This document shows positions 1-9,563 of a DNA stretch of 64,000 bases, in pieces (the first letter of the stretch is position 1; each line of letters starts with the position of its first letter). A program made the translations under genes and the position numbers. Under the pieces are notes generated by a model. It was given only the letters and a program-made list of their open reading frames with translations, had not been told where the DNA came from and made no database searches. The DNA comes from Rhodobacter sp. (lineage in GTDB: Bacteria > Pseudomonadota > Alphaproteobacteria > Rhodobacterales > Rhodobacteraceae), in the NCBI GenBank assembly GCA_030065095.1, contig JASJDP010000011.1, positions 1 through 64,000 of the forward strand, read 5' to 3'.

Positions 1-319
1 CTGCTGATCACCATACCGGCCCGCGGCCTCGAAAAACGCCGCACATTGAGGCCTGACAGAAGACCGCGCTCGATCACCCTCCCTGAAAGAAAGAAACTTC
101 TTGCATCCAGGGCGGCAACCACAGAAGCCCAAATCGAACAATGCTTGGTCGGTTCTTTGATGGCCTCGTTCACACCGAACCAAGCGAACTCGGTTCGGCC
201 ACGTCCTGATCTGGCCGGTCTCTTGGGCGGCTGATCAGGATCAAAGCGAATCATCCCATTAAGCGCACAACTCTCAGCATGTCTCGAAAACAGCAGATTC
301 GCGCTACCCGCGTGGCGTC
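1..319. other. left-edge region without a recognised gene
   Basis: One plus-strand frame is open from base 1 to a stop at 232-234. Its translation is rich in Arg, Pro and Leu and resembles no family I know, so it could be the tail of a gene cut by the window edge or chance in high-GC DNA. From 235 to 319 I see only the leader of the hydrolase at 320. Confidence 0.35.
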
Positions 320-1216
320 ATGACCGCCCCGCGCCTCGACACTGCCATCCGATTGCCCGATGGACGCCAATTGGCCTTCGCCGAGTACGGCGACCCGGCA
401 GGCGGGCCGGTGATGCTTTTCCATGGAACGCCGGGGTCGCGCCTCGCCTGGGGGCTTGTACCAGGCAATCCTTTTCCGCCCGGGATGCGCATCGTCGCTC
501 CTGATCGGCCCGGATACGGGCGCTCCGATCCGAAGCCAGGTCGATCCCTTCTGGACTGGGCCGAGGACATCGAAATCCTCGCGGACCACCTGCAATTGGA
601 GCGCTTCTGCATCGTCGGCATATCAGGAGGCGGCCCCGGGGCGCTTGCGTGCGCCGCCGCGATGCCCGGGCGCCTTTCGTCTGTCAGCGTCGCCGTCGGA
701 GCCGCCCCAACCGACGCACCTGGCGTCTTCGAAGGAATGAGCGCGGTCAACCGTTTCTTCCTGCGGCTGGCCTGGCGCGCACCGCCCTTGTCGACGCTGA
801 ACACTAGGTTTGTCGGCGCGGTCGTCCGGCGGTACCCTGCGCGCTACATCGACCTCATGCAGCGCAAGTTGCACGCCGTCGATCGCGACGTGTTGGCCCA
901 ATCCGGCATACGCAACATGCTGATCAGTGATTTCACCGAGGCGCTGCGCCAGGGCAGTCAAGGCATGGTCGATGACATCGCGGCCAATCACGGGCGTCCC
1001 TGGGGCTTTGCGCTCGACCGGATCAAGACGCCGGTGGTGTTCTGGTATGCAGAGCAAGATCGCAGTCTGCCCCCCGCCATGGGGCGCTTTCTTGCGGGAC
1101 AGGTGCCGGGATCGGAGTTTCGTCTGGTCGAAGATGCCGGGCATCTTTGGCCAATCGCTCATCTTAGGGAGATTCTGACCGAGGTGGTCAGAACGAGTGA
1201 CGTGGCGCCGCAATGA
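320..1216 (+). CDS. alpha/beta fold hydrolase
   Basis: 298-residue cytoplasmic hydrolase with no signal peptide. The order of elements is that of the alpha/beta-hydrolase fold: an oxyanion-hole segment FHGTPGSR near residue 35, a nucleophile elbow GISGGGPGA near residue 100 with Ser as nucleophile, a likely acid Asp in the WYAEQD segment near 245, and a C-terminal DAGHLWP supplying the catalytic His. Length is normal for the family. The ATG at 320 gives an N-terminus that enters the first beta strand directly; the ribosome-binding site is weak. It stands alone, with non-coding DNA on both sides and decayed IS sequence downstream. The substrate cannot be told from sequence; small ester, epoxide or C-C bond hydrolysis are all possible. 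Confidence 0.85.
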   Translation: MTAPRLDTAIRLPDGRQLAFAEYGDPAGGPVMLFHGTPGSRLAWGLVPGNPFPPGMRIVAPDRPGYGRSDPKPGRSLLDWAEDIEILADHLQLERFCIVGISGGGPGALACAAAMPGRLSSVSVAVGAAPTDAPGVFEGMSAVNRFFLRLAWRAPPLSTLNTRFVGAVVRRYPARYIDLMQRKLHAVDRDVLAQSGIRNMLISDFTEALRQGSQGMVDDIAANHGRPWGFALDRIKTPVVFWYAEQDRSLPPAMGRFLAGQVPGSEFRLVEDAGHLWPIAHLREILTEVVRTSDVAPQ

Positions 1217-1974
1217 TTAAGAAGCAAGCACTCGCTCAATGCGCAAACCAACGCTGCGTAGCCAGAGATCAACATGGCCGACCAACCGCCGCGTGATCCT
1301 TGAAACCGACATTCCAGCAAAACGGCGTCAGTGCACGGCGGAATGACTTCCGTCGACGCGGCAATTCCCAAAGATTTTGACTGATCGGCCGAGCGGTCGT
1401 TAACTCCGGTGATCGATGAAGCGCGTGATGGCGCATCTTGGTTCAGGTCGATCCTTCAACTGGTTCAATACAGCGGTTCTGTTTCATTTCGGGTTCTGGC
1501 TGTTCGTCTTCACGCGCCGAAGTGAGCTTGTCCCGACCATCCAGATGATGATTGTCGTGGCGCCGATCTTAATCCTTCGATTCTCGCGAATGATGCCGCT
1601 CCGCCGGCCGTTCGGGAAGATATCGCCGCGTCCGTCGATCTGTTTCTTGGGTAGGGGGATGCGGAACGTATTCCCAAGTTACCGAGCCGAATTGCCTTCA
1701 TACAGTGGACCGTCGACACTTCCTGTCGGACGGCCGGTCGGTCCGCATGATGTTGACCGGTTTCGGAGCCGTGCTTCGGAGTGGTCGGACGACCGCTTTT
1801 GATATCATGGGGCAAAACTCGGTGTCGAAGCGATTCGGCGCAGATTGGTCAGTTGGTTGATAGCGGCAGCTTGGGAAGTTGTCTGCTTTGCCTCTCAGTG
1901 CGGGCATTCGGCCCGCACCGGCAACTGTCTCTTGTGGGTCGGATGTGCCAGTTTGGCGAGACAGACTGAGGGTC
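1217..1974. other. gene-poor stretch next to IS remnants
   Basis: About 760 bases with only short overlapping frames on both strands and no recognisable domain. Base composition is somewhat more AT-rich than the flanking genes. It adjoins a decayed IS630 transposase and probably represents eroded accessory DNA. Confidence 0.5.
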
Positions 1975-2480
1975 CGCTCCATCCCGCCGAGCCGACCCTG
2001 ACGAGACCCCGAATGCGCAGCCGCTCCCCGCGCCGACAGCGGCCCTGGCTGCGGGCCATGTTCGTCGCCGTCTAGGTCTCGTCGATGAACACCAGCCGGT
2101 CTGGGTCCAGGTCGAGCTGCCCGTCGAACCGGTCCAGGCGCCGCTTCAGGACGTCCGGGCGATCTTGCTCGACGGCGTGGCCGGTCTTTTCTTCCGAGTA
2201 ATCCCGTGGCGCTGGAAGAACCGCCAAAGCGACGAGGTCGAGGCCGCAACGTCGCGCTCCGCCAGGCGCCGACACAGCTCAGCCAGCGCGATGTCCGGTG
2301 TCTCTCCGAGCGCGGCATGGATCGCCTCGGCGTTCGCCTAAATCTTGCGAGAGCGCATGTCACCGCCCTGCGGCTTGGGCGCGAAGGAACCCGTGGTCCG
2401 TCGCCCGTTGTCCCAGCGGATCGCCGTGGACGGCGCGACACCGTATCTCTCAGCTGCAGCCCGCGGCCCCGGTCTCCAGA
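1975..2480 (-). pseudogene. decayed IS630-family transposase
   Basis: Read on the minus strand, successive pieces of an IS630 transposase appear in the right order but broken. The N-terminal helix-turn-helix reads AAERYGVAPSTAIRW, followed by TGSFAPKPQGGDMRSRKI. An in-frame TAG then interrupts it before the segment AEAIHAALGETPDIALAEL. The LWRFFQRHGITRKK motif is intact but is followed by a frameshift. After the shift comes RRLDRFDGQLDLDPDRL and the catalytic-core VFIDET, where the next codon is TAG in the place that is normally Trp (W to stop). Recognisable sequence ends soon after ATNMARSQGRC, so the DDE C-terminal half is missing. Two nonsense codons, one frameshift and the truncation make this inactive. 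It is evidence of past transposition beside the molybdoenzyme gene. Confidence 0.85.
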
Positions 2481-2584
2481 TCCAGCAGGTGGTGGTCACA
2501 GGCAAGCCAGACCAAGTCGCCCGCGGTCTCATCACCCGCCACAACTTCCAGGGCGTAGCGGCCGACCGGGTGGTCAACCGGTTC

Positions 2585-2715
2585 CATTCAGCTGCTGTTC
2601 CAGCAGCGCCAGCAGGTCGCCCTGTCGGCTTCCCGACAGGCGGCGTGCATCGACCGGCGTCAAGCCGAAGCACGCCCCCAACTGGCGCCTGTTGGCGACC
2701 GCCTCCTGCCGCGCG
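2585..2715 (-). pseudogene. probable IS110-family transposase fragment
   Basis: A short minus-strand piece reads ANRRQLGACFGLTP, close to the conserved C-terminal block of IS110/IS116/IS902 transposases (pattern RRxLGAxxGLTP). It then runs into a non-homologous tail and a stop near 2585. No start, no N-terminal RuvC-like part and no complete element are visible. The call rests on one motif, so it is tentative. Confidence 0.4.
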
Positions 2716-2809
2716 CGCCAGGGCGCCGTCATTTTCTGCTGCAAGCCGTTGCGGGTGTTGACCGAGTGTGTCAGTTATCGAAATCGCCTTTCCGGATATC
2801 AGCACAGCA

Positions 2810-5122
2810 ATGGCTATTGAAACCGACACCAAACTAACCTCTTCGCATTGGGGCGTAGGTGTTGTCCGTACGCGGAATGGGCGCATTCGCACGGTAGAAG
2901 ACTATTCCGGCGAGCCCGACGCCTCTCATCTCAACGGGAACATCGCCGCGAGCCTGAACGGCGACGCCCGGGTGCTGCGCCCCGCAGTCCGCTCGGGATG
3001 GCGCGACGGATCGGCATGTGAGCGGGGTCGCGATCGGTTTGTCGAGGTCTCCTGGGACGAGGCCCTGGATCTGATCGCGGGCGAGCTGACCCGTGTCCGC
3101 CGTGATCACGGAAATCGGGCGATTTTCGCGGGCTCCTATGGCTGGGCCAGCGCCGGGAGGTTTCATCACGCGCAAAGCCAGTTGAAGCGATTTCTGAACA
3201 CGATCGGCGGCTTTGTGCGGTCCGAGGGCAACTACAGCTACAACGCGGCCCTCGTCGCGATGCCCCATATCGTCGGCGACGGATTCCGGCGCCATGTGGC
3301 CGAGGCGACGCGTTGGCCGGTGATCTCAAAGCATACCGAACTCATGCTGCTCTTTGGCGGTCTGCCGATGCGCAATACGCAGGTCAGTGACGGCGGGATG
3401 TCCCGTCACAGGATGGCGGGCAACCTGGCGGAGTGCGTGCGCAATGGCGTTCGTTTCGTCAATGTCAGCCCCTTGCGCACCGACGTGGACGCCGGGTTGG
3501 GCGCCGAGTGGTTGGCGCCCCGTCCCGGATCGGACACGGCGATCATGCTGGGCCTCGCACACACAGTTCTTGAGAACGGCCTGCACGACGAGGAATTCCT
3601 GGCCCGATACACGGTGGGCTTCGACCGCGTTGCCGCCTATCTGAGCGGAGAGACGGACGGCGTGCGGAAATCGGCCGAGTGGGCCGGAAAAATCAGTGGG
3701 CTCAGCCCGGACCGGTTGCGGGCTCTTGCCATGGATATGGCCAGCAAGCGAACCATGATATCCTGCGTGGCCGGGCTTCAACGTGCCGACTGGGGCGAAC
3801 AGCCGCTTTGGGCTTGTGTGACACTGGCCGCGATGCTGGGTCAGATCGGTCTGCCCGGCGGCGGCTATACCATCGGATACGGTGTGAACGGCCACATTGG
3901 CAACATCGCGCGGCCGTTCCGCTGGGGCGCCTTCCCGCAAGGGGAAAACCCGATCAAGGATTTCATTCCGGTAGCGATGATCTCGGATATGCTGCTCAAC
4001 CCCAAGGGCAGTTACCGGTACAACGGACAGACGCGGGTGTTTCCCGATGCGCGGCTGGTCTGGTGGGCGGGCGGCAACCCGTTCCATCACCACCAGGATC
4101 TGAACCGCCTGCGTCAGGCGTTCCAGCGCCCCGAGACGATCCTCGTCAATGAACTGAACTGGACGGCCACGGCGCGCCATGCAGACATCGTCCTGCCCGT
4201 CGCCGCCGCGCCGGAACGTACGGATATTGGTGGCGGCCAATCGGACAACATCCTTGTCCCAATGCGCAAAGCAGTCGAGCCACCGGGAGACGCCCGCGTG
4301 GAATACGAAATCTACACAGCCCTTTCCAAAAGGCTCGGAACCTTCGATGCTTTTACTGAAGGTCGGGATCAGCAAGGCTGGCTCCGCCATCTCTGGGCCC
4401 AGACGCAGGACGCTGCCGATGCCTTTGGGGCTCGGTTGCCGGATTGGGACAGTTTTATTGCCGGGGATATCGTTGAAGTGCCGGATCCGGCCCCGGGTCA
4501 GGTATTCCTGTCGGATTTCCGTGCCGATCCCGTCGCCAATCCGCGCCCGACGCCGAGCGGCAGGCTCGAGCTGTTTTCGGACACGGTCGCCCGTTTCGGC
4601 TTGCCCGATTGTCCGGGGCACGCGACATGGAACGTGCCGCGCGATCAGGCAGAGGGCCGCTTTCCGCTCGCGCTGCTGTCGGGGCAGCCCGCCACGCGCC
4701 TGCACAGCCAGTTCGACAACGGCGCGGTCAGCGTGGCGCAGAAAGTTGCCGGGCGCGAGCCGGTCCTTGTCAATCCACGCGACGCGAAGACGCGCGCAAT
4801 CGCGGACGGGGATGTTGTCGAGCTATTCAACGATCGGGGCCGGTGCCTGGCCGGCGCACGCGTCACGGATGACGTGATGCCCGGCGTGGTGTTCTTGTGG
4901 ACGGGGGCATGGTACGATCCGGACTTCGGTGCGCCGGGGCATCGTGACCGGCACGGCAATCCCAACGTTCTGACCCACGATTTGCGGACATCGGACTTCA
5001 GCCAAAGTCCGGCGTCGCATTCCGCTCAGGTCGATATCCGCAGGTTCGACGGACCGGTGCCCGCCGTCAGGGCCTTTGATCCGCCGGAATTCACGACCGA
5101 GGACCCAGTGGGAGGCGTTTGA
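2810..5122 (+). CDS. molybdopterin-dependent oxidoreductase, DMSO-reductase family (BisC/TorA-like)
   Basis: About 770 residues, the length of BisC/TorA-type enzymes that bind bis-molybdopterin guanine dinucleotide and reduce S- or N-oxides. The segment GSYGWASAGRFHHAQSQ near residue 110 matches the loop that carries the molybdenum-ligating Ser in DMSO/TMAO/biotin-sulfoxide reductases. Further on are GQIGLPGGGYTIGYG, the WWAGGNPFHHHQDLNRL cofactor region and a C-terminal molydopterin-dinucleotide-binding domain (LLSGQPATRLHSQFDN). No N-terminal iron-sulfur cysteines and no Tat signal are present, so a cytoplasmic BisC-like enzyme is likely. I prefer ATG 2810; a GTG at 2768 is also in frame. 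The gene overlaps the IclR regulator (TGATG), so the two are co-transcribed. The true substrate is unknown. Confidence 0.85.
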   Translation: MAIETDTKLTSSHWGVGVVRTRNGRIRTVEDYSGEPDASHLNGNIAASLNGDARVLRPAVRSGWRDGSACERGRDRFVEVSWDEALDLIAGELTRVRRDHGNRAIFAGSYGWASAGRFHHAQSQLKRFLNTIGGFVRSEGNYSYNAALVAMPHIVGDGFRRHVAEATRWPVISKHTELMLLFGGLPMRNTQVSDGGMSRHRMAGNLAECVRNGVRFVNVSPLRTDVDAGLGAEWLAPRPGSDTAIMLGLAHTVLENGLHDEEFLARYTVGFDRVAAYLSGETDGVRKSAEWAGKISGLSPDRLRALAMDMASKRTMISCVAGLQRADWGEQPLWACVTLAAMLGQIGLPGGGYTIGYGVNGHIGNIARPFRWGAFPQGENPIKDFIPVAMISDMLLNPKGSYRYNGQTRVFPDARLVWWAGGNPFHHHQDLNRLRQAFQRPETILVNELNWTATARHADIVLPVAAAPERTDIGGGQSDNILVPMRKAVEPPGDARVEYEIYTALSKRLGTFDAFTEGRDQQGWLRHLWAQTQDAADAFGARLPDWDSFIAGDIVEVPDPAPGQVFLSDFRADPVANPRPTPSGRLELFSDTVARFGLPDCPGHATWNVPRDQAEGRFPLALLSGQPATRLHSQFDNGAVSVAQKVAGREPVLVNPRDAKTRAIADGDVVELFNDRGRCLAGARVTDDVMPGVVFLWTGAWYDPDFGAPGHRDRHGNPNVLTHDLRTSDFSQSPASHSAQVDIRRFDGPVPAVRAFDPPEFTTEDPVGGV

Positions 5123-5889
5123 TGACAGGCGACGCCAAACCGCCGCGGCTGGACTCCACGCTGTCAAAGGGGCTTTCAATCCTCGAGGCGCTTACGGCGG
5201 CGCCGGGAAGCATGGGGGTGTCCGAGCTTTCGCGCGCCTTGGGTCTGACGAAATCCAACACCTTTCGCCTTCTGCAAACCCTTTCGATACTCGGCTACGT
5301 CAGGCGCGACCCTGACAAGACCTACCGGGCCACGCTGAAGACCTGGCAGATCGGGCGTACGGTCGTGGAAAACATGAACCTGCGCTCGGTTGCCGCGCCG
5401 ATGATGAGATACTTGTCGCAGGAAACCAAAGAGACGGTTTACCTTGCGGTTCGGGACGGGCTGAGCGTTGTCTATATCGACAAGATCGAAAGCGCGAAAC
5501 CCATCCGGTCCTGGAACCCTATCGGAGGCACAGCGCCTCTATTCTGTGTAGGAACGGGCAAGGCGCTGCTGGCCGAGGACTACGCGCAGCTGCGGGAGAC
5601 CGTGGCCCCCACACTGAAAGCGTTCACCGACCGCACGATCACGGACATCGCAGACCTGGACAAGGACATGGCCGAAACCAGGCTGCGGGGCTACGCGGTG
5701 GATACCGGTGAATACCGGACGAATATCTACAGCCTGGGTGCCGCCGTTACGCTTCCCGGGGGCGAGCCGGCCGGCGCCTTGGGCATCTCGGTGCCCGATG
5801 TCCACCTGGACGACGGTGATGTCGCAAGATTCGGTGCCTTGGTGCAGCATGCCGCGCGCTCTGTTACCGAAACCCTTTCACGGTTCTAG
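5122..5889 (+). CDS. IclR-family transcriptional regulator
   Basis: 255 residues. The N-terminal winged helix-turn-helix (roughly residues 12-70) includes LSKGLSILEAL and a recognition-helix region LGLTKSNTFRLLQTL. The rest is the IclR effector-binding domain, with the typical VYIDKIES, PLFCVGTGKALLA and GYAVDTGEY segments. The ATG at 5122 overlaps the stop of the molybdoenzyme gene, so translation is coupled. A palindrome resembling IclR-family operators lies 234 bases downstream of this gene, ahead of the FAD oxidoreductase, so the likely role is control of the following catabolic operon and perhaps of itself. The effector is unknown; a small carboxylate or ring-cleavage-type metabolite is usual for the family. 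Confidence 0.92.
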   Translation: MTGDAKPPRLDSTLSKGLSILEALTAAPGSMGVSELSRALGLTKSNTFRLLQTLSILGYVRRDPDKTYRATLKTWQIGRTVVENMNLRSVAAPMMRYLSQETKETVYLAVRDGLSVVYIDKIESAKPIRSWNPIGGTAPLFCVGTGKALLAEDYAQLRETVAPTLKAFTDRTITDIADLDKDMAETRLRGYAVDTGEYRTNIYSLGAAVTLPGGEPAGALGISVPDVHLDDGDVARFGALVQHAARSVTETLSRF

Positions 5890-6122
5890 CGGGCGTGCGG
5901 TTCGCTTTCCATGTCAGGTGGCGCGCGCGTTGCAGGAATTGAAGCCAGGCCGATAGCGCCTACGCGTGTCCTGAACACCGGCGACGACCCCGCACGGAGC
6001 CATGGTCATTTAGATCGGGCCAGCGGTTTCAATGACCTCGATTTTACCTTGCGCCGCGACCGCCATTCGAGCCGGCGACTTGATCGGTTCTACCGCATTC
6101 TCAGGCAGGCCGTTCTGATATA

Positions 6123-6138
6123 TGGAACAATTATTCCC
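6123..6138. promoter_or_regulatory. candidate IclR-type operator
   Basis: The sequence TGGAACAATTATTCCC is a near-perfect palindrome (GGAAyAATTrTTCC, one mismatched pair). It resembles the TGGAAAT-N-ATTTCCA pattern known for IclR-family sites. It lies about 75 bases before the FAD gene start and ends 4 bases before a TTGACA -35 candidate, a place where a bound regulator would meet RNA polymerase. Confidence 0.55.
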
Positions 6139-6142
6139 TATG

Positions 6143-6171
6143 TTGACACGATGCTGAGTTGCCCGCAAGGT
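6143..6171 (+). promoter_or_regulatory. candidate promoter of the FAD oxidoreductase/hydantoinase operon
   Basis: TTGACA at 6143-6148 is a perfect -35 hexamer. After a 17-base spacer the -10 position reads CAAGGT, which is weak and consistent with activator dependence. The gene starts about 40 bases downstream. The remainder of 5890-6210 holds no gene that I can support. Confidence 0.4.
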
Positions 6172-6210
6172 GATGGCGTTTGAAGCAACGCGTCTGCAAG
6201 TCCAGGGATC

Positions 6211-7488
6211 ATGGATCAAAGCGCACCGATATCCCTGTGGGACAGGACGGCCGAAGAACACGACGTCGGCACGCCGTTTGTGCCGGATCAGCACGTGGAT
6301 ATCGCGGTGGTCGGTGGCGGATTCACCGGGCTTTCGACGGCCCTGCACTGTGCCGAAAAAGGCCTGTCCGTCTGTGTCCTCGAGGCCAAACAAATCGGAT
6401 ATGGGGGATCGGGGCGTAATGTCGGCCTTGTCAATGCGGCGGCCTGGCTGCCGCCCCAAGATGTCCGCCAGCAGCTTGGGGCCACCTACGGCCCAAGGTT
6501 TCTGAAAAAGTTTGGGAACGGGCCCCGGGTGGTCTTTGACCTGATCGAAAGACACCAAATCCGATGCGAGGCGACCAAGACGGGCACGGTTCACGCCGCG
6601 CATGCGCCATCGGGATTTCGCGATCTGCAGGCACGTCACGCCGAGTGGCAGCGGCTTGGCGAACCGGTCGATCTGATCGGGCGCGACGAGGTCGCCGATC
6701 TGATCGGAACAAACGCCTTTTGCGGAGGATTGCTCGACCACCGCGCGGGAACGATCAATCCGATGAGCTATTGCCGCGGGCTGGCCCGGGCCGCCGTGGC
6801 TGCCGGCGCCGTGGTCAACACCGGTGTTCGCGTCATAAAGCTCGACAAAGGGAACAAGCGCTGGCGGGTGGACACCGATCATGGGGCGATGACCGCCGCC
6901 CATGTCGTATTGGGAACCAATGCCTATACCGACACGCTTTGGCCGGGCTTGCGCGATGTCTTCACGACGATTCACTACCTGCAGTTCGCAACAACGCCGT
7001 TGGGCCCCGAGGCGGGGCATATCCTGCCCGGCCGGCAAGGGCTGTGGGACACCGGGCCGATCATGTTCAACTATCGCCGCGATGCCCGTGACAGGCTCTT
7101 GATCGGCACGATGGGCCGGCTCATCGGAACAAAGGACCGCGGTCTCACGCGGCGCTGGGCGCGAAAACAGATCGCCCGGGTCTTTCCCGACCTGGGACCA
7201 GTCGAATTCGAAGAGGCCTGGCACGGACGGATCGCGATGACCCCGGATCATCTGCCCCGCGTGCATCGGCTTGACCGGGGGCTTTGGACCGCAATCGGCT
7301 ACAACGGGCGCGGTATTGCGACGGGCACGCTTTTCGGTCAATCGCTTGCCGATCTGCTGACGGGCATGGATCCGTCAGACCTGCCGCTGCCGCTGAGCGA
7401 GCCCTCGCCCGCACCGCGCGCCGGGCTGAAATCGAAATTCTACGACCTTGCCTTTGCCGCGAACCAGCTCTGGAGAAGCGTGCGATGA
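6211..7488 (+). CDS. FAD-dependent oxidoreductase, DAO family
   Basis: 425 residues. An N-terminal dinucleotide-binding motif VVGGGFTGLSTALHCAE (near residue 32) and the DAO-fold segments IGYGGSGRNVGLVN and YNGRGIATGTLFGQ place it with glycine/sarcosine/gamma-glutamylputrescine-type oxidases. These oxidise amines or amino acids with FAD. It has no signal peptide and is cytoplasmic. It is the first gene of the operon behind the IclR-like operator, and its TGA overlaps the ATG of the hydantoinase A gene. The context suggests it oxidises an amine that is released from, or is a precursor of, a ring-amide substrate. Sarcosine or another N-methyl amino acid would fit an N-methylhydantoin route, but this is inference. 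Confidence 0.88.
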   Translation: MDQSAPISLWDRTAEEHDVGTPFVPDQHVDIAVVGGGFTGLSTALHCAEKGLSVCVLEAKQIGYGGSGRNVGLVNAAAWLPPQDVRQQLGATYGPRFLKKFGNGPRVVFDLIERHQIRCEATKTGTVHAAHAPSGFRDLQARHAEWQRLGEPVDLIGRDEVADLIGTNAFCGGLLDHRAGTINPMSYCRGLARAAVAAGAVVNTGVRVIKLDKGNKRWRVDTDHGAMTAAHVVLGTNAYTDTLWPGLRDVFTTIHYLQFATTPLGPEAGHILPGRQGLWDTGPIMFNYRRDARDRLLIGTMGRLIGTKDRGLTRRWARKQIARVFPDLGPVEFEEAWHGRIAMTPDHLPRVHRLDRGLWTAIGYNGRGIATGTLFGQSLADLLTGMDPSDLPLPLSEPSPAPRAGLKSKFYDLAFAANQLWRSVR

Positions 7489-9563
7489 AGATCCGCGTTG
7501 GTGTCGATATCGGCGGCACCTTCACCGATGTCGCGCTGGAGCATCCCGGCGGTCTGGCTACCTGCAAGGTCCTGACCGATTGTGCCGAGCCCGAGACCGC
7601 GATCCTGAAGGGAGTCGCGCTGGCCTGCGATGGCGCCGGTGTCTCTGCCAATGAAATCGGTCAGGTGATCCACGGAACCACCCTCGTGACCAATGCGCTG
7701 ATCGAACGGCGCGGGGCCAGGACGGCCTTCATCACCACGGACGGGTTCCGCGACGTGATCGAGATGCGTGCGGAAAACCGGTTCGAGCAATACGATCTGA
7801 ACCTGACCCTGCCCGCGCCGCTGGTTCCCCGGCAGGACCGGCTGGTGGCGCGCGAACGGGTCGCGGCGTCCGGCGAGGTCCTGCTCGCGCTTTCAGACGA
7901 CGAAATTGCCCGGCTCGTTGCAGAAGTGACGGCCGGGGACTACAGAGCCGTCGCGATCGGCTTCATGCACTCCTATGCCAATCCGGCGCATGAACGGCGG
8001 ATGGCCGCCGCGCTGCGAGAGGCATTGCCGGATCTCTCGATCTCCCTATCCTCGGTCGTGTCGCCGCAAATGCGGGAACTGCCGCGCTTCAACACCGTCA
8101 TCACCAATGCCTATGTCCAGCCAAGGGTCGCCGATTATCTCGGGCGTCTGGTGGAAAGGATGCGCGCCGACAACATTGCCGCACCAGTCTTCATGCTGCA
8201 TTCCGGCGGCGGATTGATCAGCGTCGAAACGGCTATGGAACAACCTGTCCGCCTGCTGGAATCCGGTCCTGCCGGCGGAGCGATCTTCGCCGCAGGATAC
8301 GCCAAGGCGCACGGGATCGAAAAGGCACTCAGCTTTGACATGGGCGGCACGACGGCCAAGATCTGCCTGATCGAGGGCGGCGCGCCGAAGACCGCGAGCA
8401 CGTTCGAAATCGCGCGCACGTACCGGTTTAAGAAAGGGTCGGGCATGACGGTCTCGACCCCGGTCGTCGAGATGGTCGAGATCGGGGCCGGGGGCGGGTC
8501 GATTGCGTCCATCGACGCGATGGGTCGGATCCAGGTCGGTCCACGCTCTGCCGGATCCGAACCTGGCCCGGCCTGCTACCAGCGCGGCGGCACCGAGCCG
8601 ACCGTCACCGACGCGAACCTGATCCTCGGGCGGCTGGATCCAGACGGGTTTGCCGGCGGTGCCATCCCGCTGGATCCGGCGTTGTCGGCCGTGGCCATCG
8701 AAGCCGGGCTGTCGGCCGATAAGGACCTGCCGGTGGGCGACGCGGCCTTTGGCGTGACCGAAATGGTGGATGAAAACATGGCCAATGCCGCGCGGGTCCA
8801 TACCGTCGAACATGGCCGCGACATCGAGCATTTCACCATGATCGCCTTCGGCGGCGGGGCGCCGCTGCACGCAAGCCGCCTGTGCGAGAAACTTGGCATC
8901 GACAGGCTGCTCGTACCGCCCGGCGCCGGCGTCGGCTCGGCCATCGGATTCCTGCGTGCGCCCTTCAGCTTCGAGGCGACGCGGGGATTGTTCCAGCGGC
9001 TTCGCGCCTTCGACACGGACGCCGTCAACGCCATGCTGGGGGAACTGGCCGCAGAGGCAAACGCTTTTGTGGCGGCGGGCCATGGCTCGGCCCCGACCGA
9101 AACCCGGCTGACGGTGTTCATGCGCTATGCGGGCCAGGGCTGGGAAATTCCGGTGCTGCCCGGACGCACGGCGTTTTCGCCGGGTGATGAGGCACGCCTG
9201 CTCGCCGCCTTCGAAGACACCTATCGCACGCTTTTCGGACGCGTTATCGACGGGCTGGAAGTTGAAATCACGAACTGGGCGCTGAACATTTCCTCCCCCG
9301 TCCCGCCGGTTGCGCGGGTGACCCCGCCGTCGCGAAATGCCAAGGCGCCGGTCAACCGCATCCGCCCGATGTTCGACGCCGCCCTGCGGCGCGAGGTCGG
9401 GGCACGCGAGGTCCTTCGCGATGCGATGCCCATCGGGGCCTGCCTCGACGGACCCGCCGTGATCGTTGAAGACGAGACGTCGACGATCGTCACCGACGCC
9501 TATCGGGTTACCATGCAGGCCGACGGGGCCCTTTTGATCGCGCGCAAGGAGGCCCGCCGATGA
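7485..9563 (+). CDS. hyuA: hydantoinase/oxoprolinase family protein, subunit A
   Basis: 692 residues, the normal length for HyuA. The N-terminus is the acetate-kinase-like ATP-binding motif GVDIGGTFTDVAL, followed by HGTTLVTNALIERRGA (near 70) and the metal/active-site region FDMGGTTAKICLI near residue 285. These are the hallmarks of ATP-dependent 5-oxoprolinases and N-methylhydantoinases, which open cyclic amides at the cost of ATP. The ATG at 7485 overlaps the preceding stop (ATGA), and its own stop overlaps the start of hyuB. Subunit A binds ATP; subunit B completes the active enzyme. 5-Oxoproline, hydantoins, N-methylhydantoin or acetone-carboxylase-like substrates cannot be told apart from sequence alone. 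Confidence 0.9.
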   Translation: MKIRVGVDIGGTFTDVALEHPGGLATCKVLTDCAEPETAILKGVALACDGAGVSANEIGQVIHGTTLVTNALIERRGARTAFITTDGFRDVIEMRAENRFEQYDLNLTLPAPLVPRQDRLVARERVAASGEVLLALSDDEIARLVAEVTAGDYRAVAIGFMHSYANPAHERRMAAALREALPDLSISLSSVVSPQMRELPRFNTVITNAYVQPRVADYLGRLVERMRADNIAAPVFMLHSGGGLISVETAMEQPVRLLESGPAGGAIFAAGYAKAHGIEKALSFDMGGTTAKICLIEGGAPKTASTFEIARTYRFKKGSGMTVSTPVVEMVEIGAGGGSIASIDAMGRIQVGPRSAGSEPGPACYQRGGTEPTVTDANLILGRLDPDGFAGGAIPLDPALSAVAIEAGLSADKDLPVGDAAFGVTEMVDENMANAARVHTVEHGRDIEHFTMIAFGGGAPLHASRLCEKLGIDRLLVPPGAGVGSAIGFLRAPFSFEATRGLFQRLRAFDTDAVNAMLGELAAEANAFVAAGHGSAPTETRLTVFMRYAGQGWEIPVLPGRTAFSPGDEARLLAAFEDTYRTLFGRVIDGLEVEITNWALNISSPVPPVARVTPPSRNAKAPVNRIRPMFDAALRREVGAREVLRDAMPIGACLDGPAVIVEDETSTIVTDAYRVTMQADGALLIARKEARR

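Noticed and set aside
1416-1802. A 128-codon plus-strand frame as a membrane protein
   Set aside because: Only the first third is hydrophobic, there is no ribosome-binding site, and the rest is Arg/Pro/Ser-rich frame noise next to IS remnants.
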